Origin: Sipunculus nudus
Taxonomy: Eukaryota > Annelida > Sipuncula > Golfingiida > Sipunculidae
Direction: 5' to 3'
NCBI GenBank assembly: GCA_026874595.1
Contig: CM049321.1
Span: 49,583,297-49,647,296 of the forward strand
Length of the DNA stretch: 64,000 nt
The translations under genes were made by a program, and so were the position numbers. Shown in pieces: positions 27,923-41,077 of this stretch. Position 1 is the first letter of the stretch. Each line of letters begins with the position of its first letter. The notes below the pieces were generated by a model. It was not told where the DNA came from. It did not search any database and worked only from the letters and a program-made list of their open reading frames with translations.

Positions 27923-28269
27923 TTGGATTTTATATTTATGTTCTCTCAACTTCGGGATTTATTCATCCTATTTAAAACCTGCAGTAATGTTTGAATCCGT
28001 ACCTACTGGTAAATGGAACGCTTCTAATTTTGAACCATGTACCACTTTTTTGTTATCGGGGTCAGATTTGCAAATTCCCAGGTATAATATTATTTTCTGC
28101 AATCAGTTTAAGATAAGACTAAATAAGAATGGTTATATCTTTATTGGATTCGTATAGCGTGTTTTACCCGTTGTTTCGTGGTATCCATGAGACAATTGCT
28201 ATCAAAGCTCAGGTGACTGAAAGTCATAGCAATCGCTATAGCGATAATTTTTTGTCCGGCAGTCTTTCC

Positions 28270-29600
28270 TGTGGTTCATTAACGGGGCACAAATCCACTA
28301 GACCTTGAAGATTTAACCTTATACCTTGGAAGGTCCGTAAAAATCGACTTAGACTCTTGAAATTCAGTCACTGTGACCTATGTTTTCCCAGTAAAAAAGG
28401 GGCCTATTTTTCCCCCTAGAAGAATAAAATAGTAAATGATACAAAAACACCAGTGTCTCAAACACTACCAAATTGACTGCCATGTTTTATCCTTGCTTAT
28501 TGGTCATGGACAGTGCTATCATTCCTGAAGACTAGTTGTACCACCTGTATTTTTTTTTCGAATTTTAAGGCATTTCTTTCTCTCTTTTGATGCCTTTAAA
28601 TGAGGCCGTCCGGACATTAACAAGGCATAAAACATAACTGTTAGAAAATCAAAGGAGAAATGAGGACATGGTGACCTATATTCTGCGAGCTTCTGCCCCA
28701 TTTCATGATTCTACGCGACGGGACACAAATTGTATCCATTTTGCCCAGAATCTTCTTATGTGACCTTTAAGTATTTTTTTTTATTAAATATCCTTGGAAC
28801 AAAAAAAAAAATAGGTCACCGTGGCCTTTATTCCTCGGGGTATAGAAAACATGATTTAATTACACCCCCATCCCACCCCTGATAGCAAGGTAAACTCAAA
28901 TTGTACCTAGAAATATCTAACTGTACATCGAGGTAGGTCCTAGGCAAATCTCCTTAAAGACCTAAAGAATTAGTCACCATGACCAATATAATGTAAACTA
29001 CTGTCCGAAAACATGATTTTGTGTTCCCAAAGAGTGATGTGGGACACAAATCGTATCCCTTTAGCTTAGTATCTTCTAAAGTGATATTCTAATCAGAAAC
29101 ATGAAATTAGGTCATGGTAATATATGCAAGCTATTCGAAAAAAAAATATGATATGAACGACCTGAAAGTGATGTGGGCTCAATTTTTATCCTCTAGGGAG
29201 CTTCTGGGCAAATCTCCTACTGCTTTGAAATTTTCAACTACATCTAAGTAGCCCATATTCTGCAGGTAAGTGGCCAAAATGTGACTATGAGCACCGAGAC
29301 AGTAGGACATGGCAGACAACCTCCACTGCTGGACCTAGAATCTTCAAATTTGTTATCTATTAATGTCCTCGCAAATCTGTTTTGACTCATGAAATTAGGT
29401 CACTGTGACCTAAATTATGTTAGCTACTAAAAACAAATTCTAAACACCTATAAATTCGGAGAGGGCAAGCAGATCTTAACAGCTGGACCTAAAAATCATG
29501 TCTTTCTTAATGTAAAGGGTGGTCATTGTATCATTTGACATCCAAAAGGTAGCCACTGTGACATATATTCCGTGAGCCATGTAAAAAAACATGATTTGAG
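28270..29600. repeat. Diverged satellite, period near 148 bp, with GGTCAC palindromes
   Basis: A landmark of GGTCAC/GTGACC character recurs at about 28372, 28668, 28818, 28974, 29112, 29255, 29397 and 29548, with spacings of 138-156 bp or a double step. Each unit also carries related words such as GGGACACAAATTGTATCC, CTAGAATCTTC and GGCAAATCTCC. The best-preserved landmark (29397-29411) is the palindrome AGGTCACTGTGACCT. The units are too diverged for recent amplification. An inverted fragment of the same family lies at 31270-31375. Confidence 0.65.
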
Positions 29601-30970
29601 TACCCCATAAGTCAGATGGACACATGTTGTAGCAGTTTGATATAAAAACTTTTTGCTAAGTATCTACAGAACTCCTGGTCAAATTTTCTTTAATACGGTT
29701 GCTGTTACCTATTTTCTAAGGAATTTTGGGGAAAACCGATTTTTTAAGCACTTTGGAATTTTACCAATTGTTCAAAGTTTCTTAAATATACTTTTTTCAC
29801 CAAATCATAACATAAATAATTCATACATACATAACCCTTATGTCAAATAAAGCTTTGCGTCATGACCCATGGGTAAAATGTTTAAAAATACAAATGATGA
29901 GTTTGAAGCATCACGGCATCACGTGAATAATACAGCTGGCAACTAAAATAACAGTCGTTTTAGACAGTGCTTCGTCAGCAACATGCCACATTTTGTTTAT
30001 TTCATCTGCAAAGGACCTTCTTGCCACTTTCCCTAAGGGTGTATTTCCTGGAGGCACACAAACATGATTTCCATGTCAACACACAGGGCCAACTGCTCAG
30101 TAAACCAATGCTTTACAAATGCATGGTTTAGGTTAGTAACTGTGTCGTGAACGTAGGAAAAAAATTATGATATACTGAATGGTATGAATTATTACAATAA
30201 ATATTTCAGTAGTAAATAGATCTTGTGTTATACAATGTGTAATACTTAACTGTTTAACTATTCAAACGCAAGAAACAATCTTCAGGGAGTCTGATAAGGT
30301 GATAAACACGGAACCATGGATTCTATCGCCTATACGTCTAACGTATCTGAAGTATTTAGCTACGTTTTGTATCTGGGCGAGGTGATCGACATAAAAAACA
30401 CGTTTAAATCAATTGATACTTTTCAAAGTATATTTTTTTACAAAAAAAATGAAAAGTTTGAAAGGCAGTCAAGCAGGACTGAGAGTAAACCAATAATTTA
30501 AATTTGCTCCAGGCGCTCTTACAAGTACTAGAATAGCTTTACTGCGAACCCTTTTCTGTTCTTCTGGAGTTGGCTGTCCCCTTCACCTGTCTGTGATTTA
30601 ATAGGTTGTTAAAATCGAAAAGGAGCCAGATGAATATCTTGTTCCATAAGGTAAAACTGTCTTTAGCAGCCAGCTACATTAAAAGAGAGAGAAATATGAA
30701 CACACTGCAACCACAACGTGATTGGTAAAATCTCGCACTGATTCATACACCGTGCCATATAACATTAGATGTCAGACGGATGATTACAATAATTAAAATT
30801 AATATTGACTTGAGTCTTAGTTAATACAAGAAATACGTTACACATTCCTATATTTACCCTATCCACATAAAGAAAATTTCACCATCACCTCCATGGCTTC
30901 AAATTAGTTTTTCAATGGTCGGTGGAAATATGTTTCAACAAAAAAAATCCGAATGGAACAATTGTTTTAG
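29601..30970. other. AT-rich stretch, no gene recognised
   Basis: A 61-codon frame begins with a good ATG context at 30316 (ACCATGG), but it has no motif and runs into lysine-rich low complexity. Nothing else stands out. Confidence 0.4.
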
Positions 30971-31113
30971 TATTCAACAGACGTAGCTTCGGTAGGCTGG
31001 GTGGCGGGGAGCGACACCTGCTAGAGATTGGCAGTGCAGACCAAATGAAGGTTACAAATGTCGAGAATCTTAGGAAGAATGTCGAAATGTGCCACGATGC
31101 TTTCCGTCTGTGA
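30971..31113 (+). CDS. Possible 3'-terminal coding exon, unknown protein
   Basis: The acceptor ATTGTTTTAG is followed by 143 bp open to a TGA (31111-31113). Two bases complete the first codon, then about 46 residues of balanced composition (it includes GRLGGGERHLLEIG) follow. A canonical AATAAA lies 68 bp after the stop. This is the architecture of a last exon. No domain is recognised and no upstream exon was identified, so it may be a real gene tail, a pseudogene fragment or chance. The opposite strand is also open here (30912-31151), which lowers confidence. Confidence 0.25.
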
Positions 31114-31180
31114 GGAAGTTTGTTTTCATTAATTCGAAGGCATGATGTCATTTTTATACTGTTTGTAACGTCACAGTATA

Positions 31181-31186
31181 AATAAA
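31181..31186 (+). terminator. Poly(A) signal AATAAA
   Basis: Canonical hexamer in the context GTATAAATAAATG, shortly after the stop of the putative terminal exon at 30971-31113. Confidence 0.3.
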
Positions 31187-31269
31187 TGTTGACAGGAGTT
31201 CAATGTACGAATGACATGGGATATAGGTTCTTGCTGTATTTCCAAGAAAATTTTTCCGCGAACAAGCTT

Positions 31270-31375
31270 TTACGTATACAAAAGTCATGTTTTCGGACAG
31301 TAGTTCACAGAATAGGTCACCATGACCTAACCGTTTGGCTTTCCAAGGAGATTTGCCTAGAACCTTATTCCATGA
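31270..31375 (-). repeat. Inverted fragment of the 28-29 kb satellite
   Basis: Read on the minus strand, it gives the order GGCAAATCTCCTT, GGTCATGGTGACC, ACTGTCCGAAAACATGA found at about 28945-29015. The landmark AGGTCACCATGACCT (31314-31328) is a perfect 6+3+6 palindrome. It abuts the outer edge of the large palindrome. Confidence 0.65.
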
Positions 31376-33788
31376 TTTTCGGTATATATTTGATGTGTTA
31401 TGGTACATTATCTATTCTTTTCCGTATATATACGATGTTTTCTAACAAAATTCGATGTTACCTCTATAATCCTTTTCGGTATATATTCGATGTTTTTAGT
31501 TTATATTCTACTTTTTTTCAGTATATACTCAATGCTTTTTGGGTATACAAGATTTTTTCCAGTATTTATTTGATGTTTTCTATGTATTTGCACTATTTTT
31601 ACATAATATTCACTGCTTTACGGTATACTTTCGAAGAATCATATATTCTAGTTGTTTGGAAGAGGTTGTAAAAAAGGTTTAAAATTATGCAATCTTAATT
31701 AAAAGTTCTTCGAGCACAACTAGGCCTTATAGGGAATAGGCATCAATGATGACTGAGAATTTATTGACTGAAAAAGGGTAAGATATTTTAAATGATCAAA
31801 CAAATTATATGACACCAACCTTTACGAGACAAGTCAATCCTCCACTCACAGGTACAAATTGCTGTCACCAAATATCAAGAGAATTCTTATAAATCGGTAA
31901 ATACTGAAAAAAACGGTCCGGATCTACGGAATAAGAGCGTTTTTGCATGGTAGAGCCAGAGATTTTATTACAGAAAGGGGAGTGTGGAAACAGGGACGAA
32001 GTGCGTTAATAAAAAAATTGCTTTTTTACTGGAGACGTCCATCCGTGTTGATGTAAACGAAAAAAGCCCTTCAAATTTCGCAAATCAGATTACAGTGAAC
32101 AAATAATAAGAAAGGCTAAATAAGGACTAAAGAAGAAAAACAAATGCATTACAAAACTTTCAGCCTGTCAGGTGGAAGCCTGCGGAAAGGGAATATATTG
32201 ACCAGAGATGTGTGCTCTGTTTTATGGAAAATGTTAAACTGGATACGAAAAAACGTTACAGCAAAGGTTTTATGATACAGTCTTTCTCTTGGTAATGGTC
32301 GCCTTCAGTGTGACTAGATGTTCCATGATATTTCAGCGTCCTTCAAGAGATATTTTTTGGATGTAGACCGTTTTCTTATTGCTGCAAAGCAGTGACCATC
32401 TTATGCCGATTTTTACCTGATACGGTATCATAAAAAATGCCCATATCTGTAACACAACTATGATGACCCATCTTTGGTCGCAGTCCACAAAATTCGCGTA
32501 TTTTTTTGCGGGAACGCAGAAATTTACATGTTTTGAATTAATACGGTAATGACTTGAATCCTTTCTTAGTTGGTTGCTGTAGAACATAGATAATCTTCTC
32601 AAATGTATAACGCATTCTTCTTTCACAAGCAGCGTTTTTGTTGTTATGGTTACAAGACATATTTAAATACAAACACTTTAAATAACAGTTTTTATCAAAA
32701 GGATTTATATAATAAAATAATTATGACAATATCATGAAGAATATCTGTTTACCTCCCCAACCCCATCCTTACCCTCCATTCTACCGGACTTTGGCCAATG
32801 GCGTTACCAGGATTTACCGAAGGGGTGGGTGTGGGTGGGGGGGGGGATTAGGGGATTTCAGGCATCCCAGCTTGGCATATTGTCCATACATTTGTATTTT
32901 ATTTTAATATTCGAAACAAATAATCAGTTTTCACAGAATAAATGAAAATTGAGAATGGGTGAAAAAAATGTCAGCTATCACAATCAACTTATCTATCATT
33001 GGCTTATTTGCTTGGGATGAATGATTTTTTATGTCCATTTTCTTTGTAATATCCCCGGAAGAGATCTCTATATATACATCCTTGCAAAATTAATACAATT
33101 AATACAACTTGGCTACAACTTTTATGCTTTGAACATTATTTTTTCTAAAATACGTTTTCCAGCATCAGGATTAACTATCCTTAATGTTGCTGCCAAAGCA
33201 TGAGCATGGCGCCCTGCGGCCTATCCAAGTCGTCCCTTGCCTGGTTCTCTGACCGATTTGCTATTAAATAGAATCTACTCTTATTTTAAAAAGGGTTAAC
33301 TGACTTTTCTGTTTTTCGGCACTTTGCAAGACCGCCGAAATGTCCTTAAGTTAATGTGAGCTGATTCTCAACAACCATACTTACATTGTGGAAGATGAGA
33401 ATTTGATTATTAAACAGACGAAACACATAATCAGGCCCAACGAGTGGCAGTTTCAATGTTGGCGGTAATCCAGCAGTGACGATCAATTCTACTTTTCTGC
33501 GTTCAGTCAAGCCCAGTTATTGGCGTATCCTACCTATTACCCGGAATTAGAATATTTACATCCCTCACTGGGATGTGACATTATGCGGGCTACAAAATGG
33601 AGGTTCCTATACGACCACAGATGATATGAACATTTATGGTTATTAGCACCACAGCGGTGGATAAATAAGGGTAGCTGTACCAGGCATTATTTGTGTCAAT
33701 ACACAACTTGTGAGGTTATTTAATGGGTAAGATGTATCTGTATTCCGAAGTTACATCCAATAGGCCTATCTACTACCATTCTTAATGT
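31376..33788. repeat. Left arm of a giant imperfect palindrome
   Basis: This segment is the diverged reverse complement of 34702-37140. Paired landmarks: TGGTACATTATCTATTC (31401) with its complement ending at 37100; GATGACTGAGAA near 31748 with 36752; TTTCAGCGTC (32331) with 36350; the G run near 32840 with the C run near 36079; TTGGGATGAATGATTTTTTA (33012) with 35929; TGAGAATTTG (33397) with 35100; ACACAACTT (33701) with 34790; GGCCTAT (33763) with 34727. Coordinate sums stay near 68490-68940, shifting by a few hundred at indels. The outer part is a degenerate tandem array of TTTTCGGTATATATTCGATG units. The 161-codon open frame at 31186-31671 is a reading of this array and is not taken as a gene. 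Confidence 0.85.
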
Positions 33789-34701
33789 ACCGATAAAAAT
33801 AATTATCAATACATCAGCTTAAAACACATTATAGGAGAATTCAAGTGTACAAATTTAGTTTATTTCTGTTGTACTTTTGGTAGATATACAATACACATCT
33901 TATTTGTAAGATTGTTTACTAGGTAAGATGTATGTGAATTCCGATGTTGCATTCAATAGGCTTTTAATTCTTAATGTATTGATAAAAATACCTATCAATA
34001 AAAATCAGCTTAAAACAAATTATCAGAGAAAACAGGTGAAAAAATAAGGTTCATTTCTGTTGTACTTTTGGAAGAACTTTTCTATTGATGACAATTATTT
34101 TGTAAGAAAAAAAAAGCTTTGGTAGACCTAGAATGCCAGGATTTGATGAAGTGACATGTGGAACAACAAGGCTAAAGATTTTCAGCCGAGGACAATACTT
34201 GCTAGATATATGCCGTTACACGGGTCCCCATTAAGCCTGTATGTCTTGTTCTTGACAAATCTCGTAGAGAGTGTGCTTATAAAATAACGGTTTTTCATAA
34301 ACATAGATTTTTTTAAATGTTTCATTTATGGTTTCTTAAAACTTAATGTGTTTGTTAAAATACAAAGTGTACACCGAAAAATCTTCCAACAATGCCAATT
34401 TAATATGCAATCCAAAGATAGTTTTAGACACTATAATATAATGTATTACACTTCAAATTGATACACTTAAAATAGAAAACTGAATATTCAGTTCGCTATA
34501 TCGGCAATCGATGCAAATTTTTAAAATTCATCTGAATGCCAAGTCCAGTCAAACAAAGTAGCCACTTTTGACGAAGCCTTTCACGAATGGTGAGCTGACA
34601 TGAAAAGCTTTTGATTCTCCCAAATTATTAGATCACATTTTTGACACATTATCTACTCTGAATTCCAGACAGGTGAACGACATATATACGCGGATATCAA
34701 T
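33789..34701. repeat. Loop of the palindrome, with an internal direct duplication
   Basis: About 0.9 kb between the arms. A segment at the arm-loop border (about 33726-33900: GGTAAGATGTAT, AATAGGC, TCTTAATGTA, ATCAGCTTAAAACA, TTTCTGTTGTACTTTTGG) is repeated in diverged form at about 33924-34075. No coding frame with any motif is present in the loop. Confidence 0.6.
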
Positions 34702-37140
34702 TCATTAAGAATGATAGTAGATAGGCCGATTGAATGAAACATCAGAAGACAGATATTACCCACCATGTAACCTCACAAATAAGTTGTGTATTGACATAAA
34801 TAATGCCTGGTACAGCTTCCCTTATTTATCCTGCGCCGTGGTGCTAATAACCATATACGTCCACACCAGCTGTGGTCGTATAGGAACCTCCATTTTGTGG
34901 AACGCACAAAATCATATCCCAGTGAGTGATGTTAATATTCTAATTCTGGCTGATAGGTAACATACACCAATAAATGGGCTCGACTGAACGCGGAGAAGTA
35001 GACTTTAACGTTACTGCCGGATTACCGCCAACACTGAAAATGCCAGTTGAGGCCATTGGGCCTGATTATGTGTTTTGTCTTTTTAATAATCAAATTCTCA
35101 TTTTCCTCAATGTAATGTTGGTTGCGGAGAATCAGCTCACATTAACCTAAGGACATTTCCGCCTCCCTGCAGACAAACTCGTCTCAGCTTATGCCTAATC
35201 CTGTCACGGCTGACGACAGCGCGAAATGGCGGGTGGCCCGGGTTCCATTCGGCCTTTTTCCCATTGTACGTCTTTGTCACATTAATGGACTGATGGTGAC
35301 ATATTTTTGACATATTTGGTACTATAATGAGTTGCATATTAAGAATTGTAATAAATGATCACAAAGGAGCAAGTCCATTCTTCTTCTTTTGAAATTTTCA
35401 ATTGTAAGCTTGCAGGTGGGATTACCTTAAAAGCCAAATCTATAATGCACAATGGACGGCTATTTCTGTAAAATGCATTACAGGAACCAATACTCATTCA
35501 AAGTCAGTTAAGTTCTTAAAATTATATATTTGGCAAGAGGCAGCATGGGTACTGAAAACCGCACTGTTATTATTCCGTTTATTAATATAATTAGAGATAA
35601 TCGTGGCCCTTGTACTAATTGATGCTACTGTCTGAGAGGACACTGAAAAGTCGCTAAGCTCTCATTGAATTAAGAATAAATTTAATTTGTAGCAATTCAG
35701 TCGAAGAAAAATAACAGGGTTGATACGGTTGGGCCGTAGGAATAATTTTTCATGATGCTTGGAAAGGTATTGTAAAAAAATAATGTTCAATGCATAAAAA
35801 TTATAGTGAAATTGTATTTCTTGATTTATATTGCAAGGATGTACACACAGAGATCTCTTCCTGGGATAATTTTAATGAACCTTTCATGAGATCACAAAGA
35901 AAATGGAGATAAAAAATCATTCATCCCAAGCTTATGATAGATAAGTTGATTGTAACAACCAACCTGTTTTTACCCATTCTCAATTTTCTTTATTCTGTGA
36001 TAACTGATCATTTGTTTCAAATATAAAAATATACAAATGTATGGACCATATCCCCAGCAGGAATGCCTGAACCCCCCCCCCCCCCCCGGTCTGTAAATTC
36101 TGGTAACGCCACTGGCCCAAGTCCAGAAGATTGAAGGGTTAGGATTAGATTCTTCACTCATGCAAACAGAAGGCCGAACTTGGTGTTCATGTCCTATAGC
36201 GGTCAGGTAAGAAACAATTCAATTCATTACCGTGCTAATTCAAGAAGAAAAAAAGCAAATTCAAGTAAAAACCGCCATAATGTGATCACTGCTTTACAGC
36301 AATAAGAAAACGGTCTACATCCTCAAATGCCGGTTGAAGGACGCTGAAATATCCAAGAATATCTAGTCTGGCTGAAAGTTTTGTATTGCATTAGTCTTTC
36401 TTCATGAGTCCTCATTTTGCCTTTTTTATTTTTTTTTTAAGCTGATATGCCATGTTACGTTTACATCAACATGGATGCCTCCAGTAAAAAATCATTTTTA
36501 TTAACGTTTTTCGTCCCTGTTTCCAAATTCCCCTATTTGTAATAAAATCTCTGGCTTTATCACGCAAAGACGCAATCATTCCGTAGATCCGGACAATTAT
36601 TTAGTATTGCCGATTTAAATGAAATCCCCTGATTTTTGGTGAAAGTAATTTGCTACATACCTTAGAGAACTGACTTGTCTCTTGAAGATTTTGTAGAATG
36701 ATTGGAATTCTTTTCATACATGTCATGCTCTGTTTCAGTCAACATATTCTCAGTCATCACGGATGCCTATTCGCCATTAGGTCTAGTTGCGCTCGAAGAA
36801 CTTTTGAATAAGATTTATTTTTTAAAACCTTTTTTAAAACCTTGTCCTAACAACGAGAATAAAAAACACTGAGAAATATGAATGATCGAAAATATACCGT
36901 AAAGCAGTGAATATTTAAAGTAAATATCGCATATAAATATAAAACATCAAATAAATACTGAAAAACATCAAATATATACCGAAAAGCATTATGTATATAC
37001 CGAACAAAATATAATATATACTAAACATTGAATATACACGAGAAAAGTTTATAGAGAAAACATCGAATTTTGATACACAAAAAGAATAGATAATGTACCA
37101 TAAAAAATCAACAATTTACCGAAAATCATCGAATATATAC
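34702..37140. repeat. Right arm of the giant imperfect palindrome
   Basis: Diverged reverse complement of 31376-33788. It carries an unmatched stretch of several hundred bases in about 35180-35790, while the left arm has its own unmatched stretches (about 32165-32310 and part of 32420-32560), so the arms have evolved separately for some time. The outer end is again a tandem array of CATCGAATATATACCGAAAA-like units, continuing to about 37270. A CCAGTGGCGTTACCAGAATT word next to the C run (about 36070-36113) looks like an old transposon end caught in both arms. Confidence 0.85.
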
Positions 37141-37270
37141 CGAAAATCATCTTGCACACACAGAAGGAAAAACCTAGAATATATGCCAACAATATCGAAT
37201 ATATACCAAAGAAAACATCCAGTGTATATAGAAAAACATCGAAAATATATAGAAAACATCGTATTTACAC

Positions 37271-39242
37271 CATAATGTGCCAAATGTGCATCAGAGTGCC
37301 TTTTAAAATAACCAGAGAATCAACAAAACAGCCCAAATTATCAGCATTTTCTAATACCCGTCAAGGCTGATAAACCCATAGATTACGCATATTTAGGGAT
37401 AAGTCCCTTGATTTAGAGGTGTTTGCAACTGCAACTGTTCTCGGGGATGGTTCCCCGTATTTCTTTTCAGGATGTTTAATTTTTTCACTGTTTAATAATC
37501 AGGTTGAGAAAACCACACCTACATAGTAATTGATTTTATTTTATTCCTGTTCAGATAAATTAAGATAACACCTCTGTGTCGGACATATGAGCTATGTACA
37601 CGTACGCTGTTAGTATACACGGTATAAACATCAATGTTGCCAACCAAACAAAATGCCAACGAGGCCGGTTGCATATGTTTGGATGTTGAAAGTTACTAGT
37701 GGAACACGAATATTGCAAATCGCAAGGTATCCTAGATGAAGTTGTTTAAATATTCTAGCGGGCCCCGACGTGTTATAAACATATGAATTTTAAAAAAAGA
37801 ACAGCCTATGTAATGTGTCATTGGCATCTTCGGAATTTTTAAATGGTTCAAGTAGTCATCTTTAGTTAACGACATCAGATATCAGAATAGGTTCCTTTAA
37901 GGTATGAGGGATGTTCACTGAATGGTTTGTTACCGTTATAGATCACTTGACATAGCGTAATTTCCCGTTGAAAAGCTCTAAAAGGGAGTCACAGACTACA
38001 TACTTTCGTCATGCTCCTGTCCAAACGTGCTTGTGTACTACATATGCACAGGAAATATGTGATTGGATGCTCAAAGAAAGGTGTTTTGTTTCACCGGTTG
38101 CAAAACAGTTCAGCTATGCGTCACGTAACAAGTCGAATCCCTAATCATGGCGAATATGTCTTGCCTGGGTTAAAAAAAGGTAACAAATTTCCCTACCCTT
38201 CAATTGCAAACAAAAAAAATATTCTTGAAACTAAAACATATCATTATGATTCAGATTACCGCAAAAACTATAACGGATGATTCCTGTGGCATCACCCCGA
38301 ATCTCTTCAAAGCGTCATCATAATATGTTCATAATATATTGAGTACATACGCTAATAGACAAACCGACCAACAACATATCCAACTAAGTCAAAAACAAAT
38401 TACCTCCTGGTTGAGATATATTCATTTCTCCCGGACGGATTTATTATAAAAGGTAAGGGATGGGGCGTCATATTTACATTTTTATAATTAAAATTCTAAC
38501 TTCATTGTCATAGAAGAGATTATTGTCTGGAAAGTTTTCCCTCAGTATTACATGCACAGCCGGATGGAGGGGGGGGGGGGGCTAGGCCCCCTGTTGTATC
38601 CGCCTGGATACGCCCCTCTTTGACACACCCTTCCGCCAGATATCACTTTTTACCAAAACGACACTCTTCAAGATGGACTCTTCGGGACGACCCGATCTCC
38701 TTACAGTTAAACTTTAAAGTTAGTTTATTTTTGTTTCAAAGAAACAGCTTTTGCCTGCATTTCACATACCCATGCTAGCAAAACATTACTTATGCTTTGA
38801 CGTCCTCACCACATTCATGTAATTTGCCATTAAACAATCTTATCCAAAATACTTGAACGGACTACATGGCCTTCTTTCCAGCATTTTTTCCCACGCCACT
38901 CAAATATTTACAAGCCCGGATGCATTATGGGCCGTAGGTTACAAAGCCCACAATACCCGAACCAGTAGAGTCGGGGCTTCTTGTGAGCCCCGCAGTGCAG
39001 ACAAGAAATATTTTGTATTGGTACTATGCACAAGGCGACGTCTGGAGAGCAAACATAGAAACAGATGACACGGCACCACTGTCTGCGCCTGCTGCGGATC
39101 ATATCTGGTCCTGTTTGTTAAAACGATTTAGTTAACTTCATAGTATATGAAGACTTTTCTAGCACTGCTCTATTTTAATGCTAATATGACTTATTTATTT
39201 TAATAATGATAAGAAAATTAAATTTAAACAGGTTATAATAAT

Positions 39243-39245
<3 letters not shown>
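37271..39245. other. No gene recognised; one transposon-end-like patch
   Basis: A patch at about 38565-38622 (a run of about 13 G, then CTAGGCCCCCTGTTG and CGCCTGGATACGCCCCTC) resembles the GC-rich end of an invertebrate DNA transposon. Around 38870-39110 frames are open on both strands in a GC-richer segment (GGATGCATTATGGGCCGTAG) that may be a short dispersed repeat. No exon is called. Confidence 0.35.

Positions 39246-39298
<53 letters not shown>
39246..39298. repeat. (TAA)n microsatellite
   Basis: About 17 uninterrupted AAT/TAA units. Confidence 0.95.
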
Positions 39299-39300
<2 letters not shown>

Positions 39301-41077
39301 TACATGACAATTTGTAAATATGGATACCAAAGCTAGAAAGCTTCGAATTTTTAATTAACCAATCTTAGTTAATACTAAATTATAATCCAGTTACTAGATG
39401 CATATATTGCTTTATCGCCACAAAAATGACTGTCCTACATTAACTGATGATAATAATTACATTTTAATTATAAAATATAATTAACATTTTATTAACATCA
39501 ATGGTATCGAATGACGAACGGCAAGAAATAAGTCATGTGCCGTACCTAAAAAATGTTATCATGATTGCCAGGTATTGTACCTCATACTCACGTGACAACA
39601 AAAGGTTGAAATAAAAAAAAGACAACACCAGAAATTATAATAAATACACACAAGCGCAGGTCAAAGACGGGTGCAGAGTTTGTTTATGCGTCAAACCACC
39701 TCCCAAGAAGCAGGCTGTATTATATCTTCCAGTGAAAATCGCTGAAGCAACCTTTCACTGCCGGTCGTTAGCTTGCCAGTAATGAGACCGCCCAGAAAAG
39801 CCCGGAACATATGAGCGTCCGCATACATATACAGGAGGACTTAAGTCATGCCCTGCTTGGCAGTGTGGGTTTCCCAGTGTAACCACAAGCGTTTAGAGCC
39901 TCGGCCTCTCACAGCTGCAACCTCGATGCGCTCCTTCGGAATCACGGGTGTTAAAATAGCATCCGGGCTCCAGTGGTCTCCATTTAATTGGTAATGTGTC
40001 ACATTTCGCCATTAGAGGATGAGATTGGCTGAATAATTGATCACCATGTTTTATTAACATGGAACATTTCAACTCTTCAGGATATCCGCCTAACTTGCTT
40101 GAGATTCTACTCAACGGACTCAACAGAGACGGGGTTTTCTGTAATGAACCGGTAAGGATGTAAGTAACATTTACGAACAGATATCATCTTAATTACTTTA
40201 CACGGATTATTTATTAGTCATTGTTGTGCAAGGTTTTCTTCTCAGCGGACAAAACTAATGACGGTCACGTGATATATATTTACCAGTATGGAAAGATTAT
40301 ATCAACACATCACTTACACTGAAGGGTAATATCTACTTTGACGAAGTCGAGGTTTTATTCATGAATATAGCGGAACAAGTACAACTTAATGCGAATGCCG
40401 TAATATTTCCTGAACTGTTTAGGAAGGAAGTTACAACGAAGAAATTTATATTTTTTCTTGCTTGGAAGTAGCATTTAACATTTCTTCCTCGAATGAATTT
40501 GAAAGTATCAAAACATGCCAGCAAAAAATGTGTCTAGACATAAATTTACATGTGATCCATATTAATTATTTTCTTAGATAACTAAATCTCAGACTCTCTG
40601 CGGACGGCAAAACAATCACATTTCCTTTTCACGAGAAATATTGATGATGTAGCATATACTTAAGATTAATGGCCAAAGGACAATAGGAGAAAAATGACGG
40701 TCCGATGATTCAGAACAAACGTCAGTCGTCACCAATACACCGAAATTTAAATTTATAATTCAAAGCAAGAAATATATGAATGACACAAAAATCTTTTTGG
40801 ATTATTTAGAGAAAATTCAACAACTTTTCTGTATTCTCAGCTGGATTTGGGTCCTCGGCTTACGTCAAGGATAACACGATTCGTTATGGACTAATTTTTA
40901 CTGCATTTAACCAAAACAAACAGAATGTAATGTTGGTTTTCTAATCGAAATTGATATTGCACTTAAACTTACTTATAAGTAAGATATCATCGGAATTTTA
41001 TACACCAAGGGATTCGTAAAACAACTAATAAAGTCGTATATTCTGTTAATAAATAGTGATATCGCAGCGGCAAAATC
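39299..41077. other. Upstream region of the GPCR gene
   Basis: No coding exon seen. A GC-richer part (39690-40135) has no recognised feature. The stretch should contain the 5' UTR or promoter of the receptor if transcription starts nearby, but no TATA box or CpG cluster can be named with confidence. Confidence 0.35.

Noticed and set aside
31186-31671. 161-codon open frame on the plus strand, rich in Ile, Tyr, Leu, Met, Phe
   Set aside because: From 31376 on it is a reading of the degenerate TTTTCGGTATATATTCGATG array at the palindrome tip, and its start overlaps an inverted satellite fragment. No domain or splice support.
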